Shown here piece by piece: positions 23,290-34,400 of a stretch of DNA of 64,000 nucleotides. How positions within the stretch are numbered: the stretch's first letter is position 1; each line of letters starts with the position of its first letter. The notes below the pieces were generated by a model that was not told the origin of the DNA, searched no databases, and saw only the letters and a list, made by a program, of their open reading frames with translations. The DNA comes from Prosopocoilus inquinatus (lineage: Eukaryota > Arthropoda > Insecta > Coleoptera > Lucanidae), in assembly GCA_036172665.1 (NCBI GenBank), contig CM069869.1, positions 1,302,001 to 1,366,000 of the forward strand, read 5' to 3'. The translations under genes and the position numbers were made by a program.

Positions 23290-25060
23290 AATTGATTTTT
23301 AATTTTTTACAATTTTTCATATTTAATCTTATAATTAAAATTTTTTTTTCGTGGGTAGAACAGCGTAAGGTTGAGTTAATCTCGAGATTGCTTAATTTTA
23401 CCTTTTTTTTAATCTTTAGTTATTCAGTTTTTTTTACTTTTGCCTTTTTTTCGTCGATTTCAAAAATTTTTCTCATTTTTAATTTTTCTTTTTTAATAAT
23501 TTCTTGCCTGAGTTGAATTAATTAAGTAAAATTGATTGACCTTAATTTTGAATGATTTTTTTAAATTCTTTTCCACTTTAAATTTTTGTAATTTTTAACT
23601 TTGTTCACGGCGGGTTGAACGGAGTTAGTTGGACTCCAGTTGCACAGAGTTGATCTTGAGAGGAGTTGGACTTAATTTTTAATATTTTTAAAATTTTACG
23701 TTTCATTTTTCATAATTTTTTAACATCAAGCGACCAGGGGTTAAACTGGCGCGTTTTAAACTGTAATCCGTGATTACAGGGTTGCCATTCGTAAATCAGG
23801 CGAATGAGGGTTGCGGTGGAATTTCGCTAGCTACCCTCTTGCTGATGAGGCCCTAATTAAGCCTGGGTGAGAGCCCCACTGCAAACTTAACCGGCTTGTT
23901 ACGGGCTCCTCTTGAATTAAGCCGAGTTAAGTTGAATTCAGTTGCGTTGAGGACTTTAATTTCTTTCTTGATTTTGAATTGACTGGGTTGACTTTGAATC
24001 TGATTGGGTTGGCCTTCAAATTAATTGATCTTTTAATTTAATTTAATTTTAATTTTTCATAATTTTCATTCTTTTTCTTGGGTTCAATAGAGTTAAAGTG
24101 AATTCTGTTCTCATTTGTAATCTTTCTCTCATTTTAATTGTGCTTTGCTTGGGTTGGATTGTTCTTGAGTTTGCTTGGGCTTAATTCTAAATTTCAATTG
24201 ATTTTTTTACCTTTGAACATTTTTTCATAGAGTTTAATTTTTTCTTGAATTGAACACAGATTCAATTAGGTTGAATCGACTTTGAGTGTAGAGGGGCTTA
24301 ATTTCTATTGTTTTTTTTTGTTCTTAATTGATTCAATTTTTCAGTTTCAATTTTTTTTGTTTGCTCGTCTTGAGAGGCCTACAGGATGGGTCGAGACTGA
24401 CTGTCATTTATTTAAAAAAAAGAGGCACTCTTTTTGCTTGGGTTGAGTCGGTTGACCTTGAAATAGATTGAGATCTTGAGATTTATTCGGCTTCATTATA
24501 GCTGATTTTTATTTTTTAACTTTGATCGGCTTTGAGTTGGTCTTAATTTTAATTTATTTAGTTTCAATTTTTTGTTTTGATTGAGGTTTGACCGTAAGAT
24601 TGATTGAGATTTTGAAACTGACCGGCCTTCATTGTTATTGATTTTTTATTTTTGGCTTTAGTCGGCTTTGATTTGATCTTAATTTTAATTTTTTTTTGTG
24701 TTTTGTTTTGATGCTTTGATTGTCCTTGAGATTGATTGAGACCTTGAAGTTGGCTGTGCTTCATTGTATTAGATTTTTAATTTTTAGCCTTGGTAGGCTT
24801 TGAATTGATCTTAATTCTAATTTTCTTGCTTTCAGTTTTTTGTTTTGATTGAGGGTTAATATTGAGATTGATTCAGCTTTTAATATAATTTAATTTCACC
24901 TTAATTTTTCATTTATTTTTCTGTTCTTATATTCAACAAAGGGAGGTTTAGTTCTGTTGGGTTTAGTTGACCTTGAGACTGGTAGGGATCGATTTTAATT
25001 GTTCCTTTTTTAATTTCTTATTTATTTATTTTTTGATTGGCTTGAAACTAAACTTAAAAT
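23290..25060 (+). repeat. T-rich, strand-asymmetric low-complexity block
   Basis: The plus strand is dominated by T with G well above C for about 1.8 kb, with recurring words such as TTAATTTT, GGGTTGA and TTGATTGAG. At 24466-24880 this resolves into about three and a half diverged units of 131-136 bp (GATTGAG anchors near 24466, 24602 and 24733, and GATTCAG near 24868). Frames called here are low-complexity artefacts. Confidence 0.65.
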
Positions 25061-25320
25061 AAAGGCGCGCAGCTTTTGCAACAAAAGTATAAGTCAGCAT
25101 TAGTCTTACTAAGCCTCCAATGCACTCTTTGCAGAACGTGAATCAACTGTGACTCATTTGGAGAGCTTTATGCATTGCGTAATGGAAGTTCGAAGTTTTC
25201 CCTGGCCACGTTCAGTCTGGAACGTAATAAATAGCACCAGAGAAGAAAATAGAGGGCAGTCCCGCAAAATACTTCCAGCAGAGTTTCCACGTATGACGCC
25301 TCTTAAAAATTCCTCGTCGT

Positions 25321-25466
25321 AAAGTTTTCAAAATTCAAAATTTATTTCATCATTCAATTTTCTCGATTTAATTTAAATAAAGTGACCTGAGGTAAAGTTT
25401 CCAAAATTCACAATTTATTCCATCATGCAAGTTTTCTAATTTAATTTCAATAAAAAGAACCTCAGA
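25321..25466 (+). repeat. Two-copy 73-bp direct repeat
   Basis: AAAGTTTTCAAAATTCA at 25321 and AAAGTTTCCAAAATTCA at 25394 start units that continue through TTTATTYCATCAT and TTTAATTT. Confidence 0.65.
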
Positions 25467-25527
25467 AGCATCCAGGACCGATAAGGGTGAGTTTGAATAA
25501 AGAATTATTGTTAACAAAGTTTTTATA

Positions 25528-25577
25528 GATAAAACAGTGACATCCTACGATCGCTTTTTGACCTGACGTTGCAATCA
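25528..25577 (-). repeat. Dispersed repeat A, minus copy
   Basis: Reverse-orientation relative of 13485-13536 and 59872-59921 (GACATCCTACGATCG, TTTTTGACCTGACGTTGCAA). It is followed 220 bases later by repeat B, the same neighbour as at 13.5 kb but with A inverted. Confidence 0.55.
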
Positions 25578-25796
25578 AAAACAATTTGCAACAAATTTTT
25601 ATTTAAAGTTTTTAGAAGTAAACTGGTTTATGTAGACCTGCCCTTCTCTCTTTCATATTCTAGTTTCTACTTTATGCTAGTTATTAATTAAATTCGCATA
25701 ATCTTTGTTGATATTCTCTTTGTTATCGTAAGAAAATTTCTCTTATAGTTGAATATAGTCATGTATTGAATTACTGTAAGGAAGGACTAAGAAATA

Positions 25797-25985
25797 ACCT
25801 GAGAGAGAAAGAGAGTGAGAGATAAGGAGTGGACCACTTTCGACAAATCCCAAAAATGCCATTCGCATTGGAGCAATTCGTGGAAAACGATTTGGAAATC
25901 GATTTCTGGTTTTCCATACTAAAACTAGGGCGCTATTAACAAAGAAATCGAATTTGAACATTGTACGGATTATCAAAAGAATTGG
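25797..25985 (+). repeat. Dispersed repeat B
   Basis: Second copy of the 13675-13856 repeat, with the same block order and orientation. Confidence 0.6.
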
Positions 25986-26814
25986 GATAGTAGGGGCTGA
26001 AAAGTGGGTTCGAACCCCCGTCCGCACGTACAACTTACAAAGCTTAGATTGTTGTATCAACAATTGAATGTTGGTATTAAAAGGGAAGATGGCTAGAAAT
26101 TACGTCCGCCAAAGAAAGTTCCTTAGATTTGTAACCATCCTCTTAGTTTTGTGTATGTTTAAGCCAGAGCAATGCAAACATTTTATTATGGTTTAAATGC
26201 ATGAGTTCAAGGCCGGATTTCTGACCTTTGCTGCACAAGCCCCAAACTAAAACGCTAATCAATACTTACTGTCAGATCTCCGGGAAATAGCAACGCTAGC
26301 TCTGTAATATTTACTTGAACTTAATGGGAGAATCTGGTCCGATGAGTCAATTCCGGCATTCAATTATAATACACGCGACAACAACGGAATTTGACAGTAT
26401 TGGTTTGGACTGTTACTTATATTATTCCTTTCGATATTCCACACAAATAAATGCGCAACCGAATTTGAAATAATTTATCGTAAATTGTTCAACAATTCGG
26501 AGGTTCCTGCAAAATTAGTTAGACTGTGCAATCAATGCTAAAAATGGAAACTCCGGGGGGCGATAAAAGTTTGATACTTTGATACTCGAGTCACAGAGAA
26601 AATCGTACGATGATTTATTATCGGAGTATTCTGGGTTGTAGTAAAAGCACATTCTGCGAATTGCACCACAAAACTAAATCAAGACGTAGAATATTTTGTG
26701 TTATAAAAATCCAATTACACCGCGACGAAGATGTTGATAAAAAAAACTTATCTTCACACGATTTCCAAATATTGCGCCATCCTGGAACAAATGCGATTTA
26801 GAACTTGGCATGTA

Positions 26815-26870
26815 CAGGGTGACTCTTGAAAAGCGGTTCTTCAAACCGTGACGGCCCTCTATAGTCAGTT
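26815..26870 (+). mobile_element. Solo MITE terminus, family shared with 2708-2748
   Basis: After TA the sequence reads CAGGGTGACTC, then GAAAAGCGGTT and TCAAACCGTGACGG. The same ordered blocks occur at 2748 going leftward. No opposite end was found. Confidence 0.45.
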
Positions 26871-27450
26871 GTCTTCAACTTGGTTTCGGAAGCAGTTATG
26901 AGAAGCTGGAAGAAAAACTCGAGCAACAATTTTCCCGGAGTCTTGTAGATTGTAGACCACATCTTGCTTATTAAGTCAGAAAATAAATCTACAGAATGGA
27001 TTATCAAAAGATCAGAAAGAAATGCTTGACCTTGAAATAAATAACGAACGGGGAATACTCGACATCACGTTTCGAAGTATTCAATGCAGCCGAAACAGAT
27101 TAAAAAGTGGGACAACTTAAGTGATGCAAACGAAGTGGCAGATCCCCTCGCACAACTTAATCAGCGGATCAATTAATCTGATTACAGACATTACCTAATC
27201 GACAACTAACAACACCGCCACGCAGTACGTAAAGGGGAATCATGACGGCGATGTAGGAGCAACCCCTGAAATCGATTAAATTTGGAGGTGCTGGTAAACA
27301 CCTAACAAGATGACATGAATAAAACAATAAATTAACGAAATTAGAGGAACTTCAGGAGAACATGATTTAGAGGGGACTGAAGTTATCTGTAGTTTGTGTT
27401 AGTGGATCTACGGGCTTGAAAGGCATCGCCGAAAGATCGGGGACTCTAAC

Positions 27451-27730
27451 GGCCAAATACTTTAAGTCGAGCTTAAATTTAAGCATTGCTAATAATGTGA
27501 CATTGGAGATTACACAACATTGTATACGTCATATTCTAATGGCCACTTGCACCGAACACTTAAGCCGAGCTTAACTTTAAGTACTGCTTATAATGTGACA
27601 TTTACGCAACATTCAATAAATCACATTCTAAGCGATGCTTAAAATTAAGCTCGGCTTAAGTGTACGGTGCAACTGGCTGTAAGTGGTACTTAGAGTTAAA
27701 CTAGCCTTAAAGTGTTTGGTGCAACTGACC
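27451..27730. mobile_element. Outer copy of nested inverted-repeat MITE
   Basis: The ends GGCCAAATACTTTAAG and (reverse complement of the right end) GGTCAGTTGCACCAAACACT belong to the same family as the inner element, with GCTTAA-rich arms. The left end lacks part of the terminal GTTGCACC block. Confidence 0.5.
27542..27677. mobile_element. Inner MITE with ~57-bp arms
   Basis: The left arm GCCACTTGCACCGAACACTT continues through AAGCCGAGCTTAA. The right arm is its inverse (…TTAAGCTCGGCTTAAG, GTGCAACTGGC) with a few substitutions. The unpaired loop is about 22 bases. Confidence 0.75.
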
Positions 27731-27785
27731 ATAAAGGGCTTTCCACTGAGAGCCGTCATTTTAAATTTAGCGCTATTTTCCATGT

Positions 27786-27813
27786 GTCAAAGTGACAGCT
27801 GTCATTCTTTGAC
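27786..27813. promoter_or_regulatory. Palindrome containing TGACAGCTGTCA
   Basis: A perfect 12-bp palindrome (27793-27804) is bracketed by GTCAAAG and CTTTGAC. TGACAG/CTGTCA is the known recognition core of TGIF-class TALE homeodomain proteins. Whether it is bound is unknown. Confidence 0.3.
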
Positions 27814-28092
27814 AACGAGTCAACGAAAATGGAACCACATTAACTTGGACAGCACACTGAAACAGTGAAAATTCACTACAAAAGTGGTAAAAATGAGACA
27901 ATTCGTACTAATCATTATTAGTAAAGAGGAGATTATCGGACTGCTCTATCACTTTTGACTAGTTTTCAGTTAGCTCAGCTTTGCTATACTTACATAATGA
28001 CTTCTGTACAGCGAAGCGAACAAACATAGTACAAGTACACCAGCTGCATTTAAATTATAGTGATAGAGGATCCCGATGATCCTCAGTTTAGC

Positions 28093-28640
28093 GATATAAA
28101 GACTCCAACACGTGCTCGTTTAGCAAGATCAACTGAATCCATAAGCCCCTGTAGCTGCAGATGTACCCTGGTTTGTCCATTCCAAGATGGATGGCAGGAA
28201 TAGGACATATTACCTACGAATCGTGTTCTGCACACAGATATTCTAAACTAAATTCGAACGCCTTGGACAAGTTAGTGATACAAAGATTCCAACTTGCGTG
28301 AAAATTTAGCAAGGTCAACTGAAAACATAAGCTCCTGTAGCTTCAGGTGAACCCTGGTGTGTCAGTTCCAAGATATAGAATTGGGCATATTACGAACCAT
28401 ATTCTGCACAAAGATATTGGCCTAAAGACTAAATTTGAATGTCTGGAACAAGTTAGTGTTATAAAGACTCCAACACGTGCTCGTTTAGCAAGGTCAACTG
28501 AAAACATAAGCTCCTGTGGCTTCAGGTGAACCCTGGTTTGCCCATTCATTCCAAGACAGATGACAGGAATTGGGCACATTACGAACCAGTTTGAATCGTA
28601 TTCTACACAAAGCCACAAGACTTAAAAGCCAGCTGACCAT
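28093..28640 (+). repeat. ~182-bp tandem repeat, three units
   Basis: The anchors ATAAAGACTCC / ATACAAAGATTCC recur near 28095, 28278 and 28459 (spacing 183 and 181). Each unit contains TAGCAAGRTCAACTGAA, CCCTGG and GAATTGGGCA/GGAATAGGACA blocks. The third unit runs to within about 70 bases of the RT remnant. Open frames within it on either strand are repeat-derived. Confidence 0.8.
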
Positions 28641-28709
28641 GAACAACGTTCATTCATTGGGTGTTGGAAATGCAAGAAGTGGTTCCAATTATTCCAAGAA
28701 AATTTTAGT

Positions 28710-29955
28710 CATATGTTCAAATATGTACTACCTGAAACTCAATCAGGTTTCAGACCAGGCTACAGTTGTGAAACAGCATTGTTAAAAATAACTGATGATA
28801 TTGTACGAGCAAACGATGACGGCAAAGTTACAGTTCTTGTAGCTTTAGATTATTCTAAAGCATTCGACTCTATTAATCACAAAATACTTTTATCAATTTT
28901 ACATCATATTGGTCTTGATGATTCAGCTTGCAATCTGTTAGCTGATTTTGTGAAAAATCGTAAGCAATCAGTTAAAATTTCGCCTAATCTATCGGCAGCT
29001 TTGAACGTTGAAGGGTTCCATATTAGGCCCATTGTTGTTTTCTGTTTATATTTCTCAGTTTCCTACATTTATTAAACATTGTTCGTCACATTTCTATGCA
29101 GATGATTCACAAATTTATTTATCTTTTTATCCCAAAGATATTGACACTGCTTGTAATAAAATTAATTTTGATTTACAAAATTTATTTATAAAATCTCAAC
29201 AACACTCATTATTTCTTAACCCAACTAAAAGTGTGGTAATTGTTTTTGGTAAAAAGAATGATCGTCGTAGAGTTCTGTCTAGTCATAACATTAAAATAAA
29301 TTCTCAAAAATTAGAACCGCAGGAGACTATAAAAAAATTGGGAGTAACATTGGATTCTTCCTTGAAGTTTACAGAACACATAACTCGTGTTATTCAACAA
29401 CCTTATGCCATCTTAAGAGTAATTTATCACAATCGACAACTATTTAGCAAACAGATAAAAACCTTACTTTGTAACAGCTTAGTTTTAAGCAAATTTAAAT
29501 ATTGTTGTTCAGTGTATGGTCCTTTTTTAAGTTCGTCTGATAAATACAGAATACAAAAAGTACAAAATTCATGTTTGAGAGTAATACATGGCATTAGAAA
29601 ATATGAAAGAATTACTTATAAACTGAAAGACTCCCACTGGCTAAATATGGAGCGTTGTAGAATTTTGCACGGTTGTTGTTTATATTATAAGATTTTAAAT
29701 TTTAAAAAGCCTGTCTATTTATATAATAAAGTTGTTCACCGAACTGATGTTCATACATTAAATTTAAGATTCCGTGGCCTACTGACACCACCCGTTCATA
29801 AAACTGAACAATTCAAAAAAACATTTAGCTACGTCTTAAGTAATTATTATAATAATAACGGTACACTTTTTAATACTAAGAATCTTCACAATTTTAAAAA
29901 ACAGTTTCTTCAAAAGTTGCAACAGGAGTGTATTCTAGAAAGTTCAATTCAAAAA
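28710..29955 (+). pseudogene. Jockey/CR1-superfamily non-LTR reverse transcriptase remnant
   Basis: Reads from RT motif 2a to the ORF end: PETQSGFRPGYSCETALLK, then ALDYSKAFDSINHKIL, then a break. The second frame gives GSILGPLLFSVYISQF, YADD at 29095-29106, KKLGVTLDSS, VQNSCLRVIHGIRKYERITY and a typical terminal FKKQFLQKL. Near 29000-29015 the frame changes and the VPQ of the VPQGS motif is lost, so it is inactive. ORF1, endonuclease and RT fingers are missing (5' truncation or deletion). It is preceded by the 182-bp repeats and followed in frame by a mariner transposase fragment. It is most similar in wording to the remnants at 34.7, 53 and 63.5 kb. Confidence 0.85.
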
Positions 29956-30525
29956 GTTGGCCCCAATTTTTCCAAACAAATCATTTTGAACTACGAGACC
30001 CATTTTCAACTTGATGGCTACGTTAATAACCAAAATTGTTGCATTTGGGGTTCTGAAAACCCAAGAATGATTGTCGAAAATCCTCTCTATCCAAGGCGAG
30101 TGACTGTTCGTTGCGGTTTTTAGGCTACTAGCGTCATTGGTCCGTATTTTGTTTTGAAAATGATGCTGATGCAACCGTTTCAGTGAACGGATTGCGTTAT
30201 CCAACGATTGTTCACCGCCTTTTTTTGTTCTGAACCGGAAGCTCTCGACGTGGACAAAACAGGACGGCGCTATATTTCATACAAAACTATCGCAATCGCT
30301 TATTGCACGAAACATTTCTTGGAAAATTGCGCGCAATGGAGATACCAATTGGCCGCCCAGGTCACGTGATTTGAGTCAATTAGATTTCTTTCTTTGGGGG
30401 AAACGTTCAGGATAAAGTCTACGCTAAAATTCCAACAACAATTGAACAGCGAAAAGATAACGCCAGGGCTGCCATACGAAACGTAAGCCCAGAAACGTGC
30501 GAAACCATTTTCGTCACATTTTGTT
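29956..30525 (+). pseudogene. Tc1/mariner-superfamily transposase fragment
   Basis: The middle and C-terminal part of a cut-and-paste DDE transposase. THFQLDGYVNNQNCCIWGSEN with ENPRMIVENPLYPRRVTV reads in the RT frame to a TAG at 30121. Later blocks are in shifting frames: VIGPYF near 30137, LFTAFF… near 30210, LEALDVDKT near 30238, then GNVQDKVYAKIPTTIEQ, RNVSPETCETIF to about 30520. At least four frame breaks and several stops are present, and no terminal inverted repeats were found. The N-terminal DNA-binding domain is absent. Family assignment rests on block order and wording. Confidence 0.75.
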
Positions 30526-32266
30526 TCTTTATTATAGTATAGTCCGGCACGACGCGACGGAGCAAACAGGTATTTTGTTGTTTGTGAGCGCTTTCCTGAA
30601 ACTGTGCTGAAAATTCTATAAAATTCCATAAAACACTTTGACCTCAGCCTTTCCTAACGGATTATCCAGATCCGTGTGAAAATCTAAGGTATGTATTACG
30701 ATTGTTACGCGCAGGCTATTTGTATTTATGTTTCTTTGTTTATTGTAACATAATTCGTACGTGAGTGAGTATTTTGTGGATTCGTTGCAAGTAAGGCAGA
30801 TCTCGTTCTTGTGGTTGTCTCAATTCTTTCGGAGACGCCGCCAAATTGAGCTGCGTACCTGCACTGAAGGTCACCGATGCAGACGCTTACAGCGGTGTGC
30901 AGTTCGACATTGATCCGAGTGAGGCGTTAGACGCTGACATTTCATTTTGACCTCCAGCGATGAGAAGCCAGCAACGAACAGCCGAGACACTAGTACAGTA
31001 ACGTACCCGCATATTTTCTAACAATCGTATTTTATTTTAACGTCTTTATGTATTCTTGGTACATTTTGGTGTGTGTACTAGTTTTGAATATTTATTTTCA
31101 CTTTTAAGTAAAATTTAATTTAGTTAAACCGAGTTAACGTTGTGCGACCTCGAGAAGACCTTACGAAATTCAAACTAATTTAATTTTAATTGTTAAGTTA
31201 ATTAGCGTATTGGGCGTTTACTTTGGGCCATTAAGGCCAGTGTACATTTTTGACAAGTCAAGAGTGTGTTAAAATATTCATCATTAATTACGTCACGGTG
31301 TCTTGCTACATCTCAAACCATCTTTGAGTGTCAGTAAAACTCCTGGAAGTTTTCGCGTATCAGCGCAAGTTGTGGAGCTTTAGGAGTCCGATCTATAAAG
31401 TGCTCACTGGCGTCCTTATTGTTTTATTTAACCCACCCTTCACCCCTTTCAGAGTTTAGCTTCCGGACAGCCGTTGACTTCTCAGTGCAACTCGCCGCCA
31501 GGTATCGTAAGTGACCAGGAGGTTAACGTAAGTGTAGAAAAGTAAACATTTCTAAATAAATAATTTAAGATGGAAAACCCAAACACTCATGTCACTGGAC
31601 GAACATTGTTATAAACGTTAATAACTTAACTCTATAAAGGTATGAGGAAATTAGTTCCATATTATCTCTTATTCTTGTCATCAGAGCCATTTTGTGCATG
31701 TTCTAACTATATTTTTTTCTTGGATATGGTTTAGTTTTGCTTCGCTGTATATAGCTCGGTGATCTCATGGCAAAAGTTTCAAACTTTCTTCTGTGTTCCC
31801 TGTAAAATTTTATCTTTTGTACATGATACCTTTTGCCATAAAACCACCGATTTCTTTTAGTTTTTGTTCTGTTTGTCCTTCTTCTCCAACCACCTATTTC
31901 ACATATCTCTCCATTGCATTTACCTCCCATTACTAAAACTCAATTCAATTCATACAATAAACATACGTATTTGGAACAAGAGAGAGATTTTTGGACCGCA
32001 AGTTTAGCTTGGCAATTTTGTTTTTCTTCAGGTATTTTCCGAATCGATTTAGACTGAACTATTTAAATTACAGCAAATCTCATTAAAAAAAATAGGGCAA
32101 GTGTGAAACAGCCTTTACAAAAGAAAATAATTTCAAGGTGATAAGATTTTTAAAGATCACGAGATAAAAATAACGATATGATAAGTTATAATCGAGCAAG
32201 TCAAGAGACCATTAACGAGAATTTCGAACGAAAATAGATTTCACATCAGAATTTGGTCGCTTGGCG
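30526..32266. other. Gene-free DNA upstream of Hsp70
   Basis: 30830-31010 and 31330-31540 are GC-richer and include CTATAAAG at 31393 and donor-like GTAAGTG sites at 31509 and 31528, but no coding frame follows. The rest is AT-rich. Confidence 0.35.
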
Positions 32267-32299
32267 TATTTATCAGTGGATAGTTTAACTTGGTCAGTT
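32267..32299 (+). promoter_or_regulatory. Core promoter of Hsp70-type gene
   Basis: TATTTATC at 32267-32274 lies 29 bases ahead of the A in the arthropod initiator TCAGTT (32294-32299). This predicts a 41-base leader. No canonical GAAnnTTC heat-shock element is seen in the 200 bases upstream, so strong heat induction is not predicted from sequence. Confidence 0.5.
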
Positions 32300-32336
32300 A
32301 AAAACGTATCGTATCGTCCAGATTCACTTTAATACA

Positions 32337-34206
32337 ATGGTGGTTATTGGAATAGATTTGGGCACTACGAATTCTGCCGTGGCAGTTTTTGATCAAGGTT
32401 TCCCACAAGTGATTCAGGATGAGACAGGCAGCAGGGTAATACCGTCGCTGGTGACTTTCACCGAAGAGGAAATTGTTGTGGGGGCCAGTGCCAAAAGAGT
32501 GGCCCATGCGTACCCCGAAGACACGATTTATGGTAGGAATTTTTACTTTATGAGTAACGCTTGCAAGTAGACTACTAGTAAATTGGGTTCAAAAATCACT
32601 AAGAACTGATACTTTAGTATCGGCATGAAAAACATGAAATTTTTGCATTTCAGATGCTAAACGCTTCATCGGACAGAAGTTTCACGACACGAATGTCCAG
32701 ACGGATGTAACCAATAGTTTATACAAAGTTGTCAACCAGGAAGGTCGTCCAAGCGTGAAAGTAACTTATAAAAATGAAGACCTAATGGTTTCGATTGAAG
32801 AAGTAACGGCGCACTTGCTCAGACACATCAAAAGCGTGGCGGAAAATCACTTAAACCAACCGGTGAGTCAGGCAGTGATAGCCGTACCAGCCCACTTTGA
32901 TGACGTACGGAGGAGAGCGACTAAGAAGGCGGCGGAAATTGCCGGCTTCGAAATGGTTCGCATCATTAACGAACCAACCGCTGCAGCCATCGCTTCTCAG
33001 TATAGAAGCAAGAACTTAACCCCAAGGAAAGTACTCGTCTACGATTTTGGAGGTGGGACATTTGACGTGTCCATCGTTTCAGTTCACGAACACGATTTCA
33101 AGGTGATCACCTCAGACGGCGATTGCTACTTAGGTGGAAAAGATCTTGACACAAACCTAACCGAATATATCATGCGAATCCACGGCATGGACCGAAAAGA
33201 TGGCAGAAAGTTGCGCCGTTTTAGAAACATTTGCGAGGATGCGAAAAAGGCTTTGTCGTTTTCCAAAAATCACGTCATAGAAATTCCAGACGTTAAAGAT
33301 TACCATCTTACAAGATGTCAGTTTGAGGACATCAACGAAAAATTATTCCGAAAAACTGTCGACCTCATCGACAGGTCGTTGAGTACTGCCAAATTAACAG
33401 TTGACGAGATAGACGAGATTGTTTTGGTGGGAGGATCCTCTCGTATTCCAAGGGTACGACACCTTGTCAAAGCCAAATTCCCAAAATCTTTAATTAACAC
33501 GTCGATAAATCCGGACGAGGCGATTGCTTCCGGAGCAGCTATTTACGGAGGACAAGTCGGCGGAGATAATGTACCGTTGAAAATTCAAGATATTTTAACA
33601 TGTTCTCTTGGCATTGAAGTTTGGGGTGGCCTGATAGAAGCAGTAATTGAACGTAATACGAAACTACCAAATTCGAAACAAACCTCCACTGTGACCATCA
33701 AGAACTTTCAAACGTCAATTAGACGTAGAATTTACCAAGGTGAAAGTTTGATTTCTGCCAAGAATACTTTGCTGGGTGAATTCACCATCACCGACTTACG
33801 AAAAGCACGCAGGGGTGCCGTCACATTGTTAACGACGATGAGTATCAACGAAGAAGGCATTTTAAAAGTTACAGCAACGGAAAAGGGGACCGATAATTCC
33901 AAGGAATTAACTATTTCGTTTACCGACGGGATCAGTTCGATTCCGCAACCGCACGAAATTCATAACAAAACTCACGAGGAAGAATTAAAATATGTAAAAT
34001 TCATAAGGAAAAGGAATACATTTTTGAAACACTGCGAAGACTTGAAGTACGATTATCGAGAAGAACTAGAACGTCAACTAAACGTTTTAATGAAAATTGA
34101 GCAGAAAATGGAGGAAGGCAAATTGCTAAGGCAAGAGGAGGAATCAGTCATCGAAGATTTGAAGCGTGAAGTTGAATTACTGGTGAAGAACCACCTACAA
34201 AACTAA
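32337..34206 (+). CDS. Divergent Hsp70-family chaperone (2 exons, 582 aa)
   Basis: ATP-dependent chaperone of the cytosolic Hsp70 type: it binds exposed hydrophobic peptide and releases it on nucleotide exchange. Exon 1 is 32337-32532, the intron 32533-32653 (121 bp, GT-AG, phase 1, splitting an Asp codon) and exon 2 32654-34206. The start has ACAATGG context 41 bases after the predicted initiator. The nucleotide-binding domain spans residues ~1-373, with IGIDLGTTNS (4-13), Lys68 of DAKRFIG, INEPTAAAIA, DFGGGTFDVS (196-205) and IVLVGGSSRIPRV (321-333). The linker near 374-387 is unusual (IQDILTCSLGIEV). The peptide-binding domain runs to ~500, followed by a helical lid of only ~75 residues ending KNHLQN. 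Typical cytosolic Hsp70 is ~640 aa and ends EEVD; that tail is absent, so TPR co-chaperone binding is not expected. No stops or frame breaks occur. There is no signal peptide. Confidence 0.93.
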
Positions 34207-34224
34207 ATCTTTTGTATGTAAGAT

Positions 34225-34400
34225 TTAGTATAAGTGTAATTTGCAGCCTGAGGCCAAATTTCTAAAAAATTGGGCACCGTACTGTTTCTGCAAGTCTCCG
34301 GGCCATCTTCTTCTGTCCACATCTTTAGGATGAGCTTATACAATCCCTTCTTTAGCTGCTTACCTCCTGCTTTCGGTATTTCTATCCTGACCTGCTTGTT
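34225..34400 (-). pseudogene. Short RT remnant (RTE/Jockey-like)
   Basis: A minus-strand frame reads IPKAGGKQLKKGLYKLILKM, then WTEEDGPETCRNSTVPNF. This follows the order of the RT region just after motif 1 (IP-E-LK-GG … LY-LI-IW-EE-PE-W-S-VP-F-K). Only ~55 residues survive, immediately downstream of and opposite to Hsp70. Clade assignment is tentative. Confidence 0.5.

Noticed and set aside
25900..26030. Possible tRNA or tRNA-derived SINE from GGTTCGAACC at 26007-26016
   Set aside because: The B-box-like word is present, but on neither strand could a matching acceptor stem, anticodon arm and A box be placed around it.
28343..28618. 91-codon minus-strand frame
   Set aside because: It lies within the 182-bp tandem repeat and merely repeats that unit in translation.
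32060..32266. Heat-shock elements upstream of the Hsp70 gene
   Set aside because: GAATTTCGAAC and GAAAATAATTTC were examined; the GAA/TTC spacing is not the 5-base periodic arrangement required.
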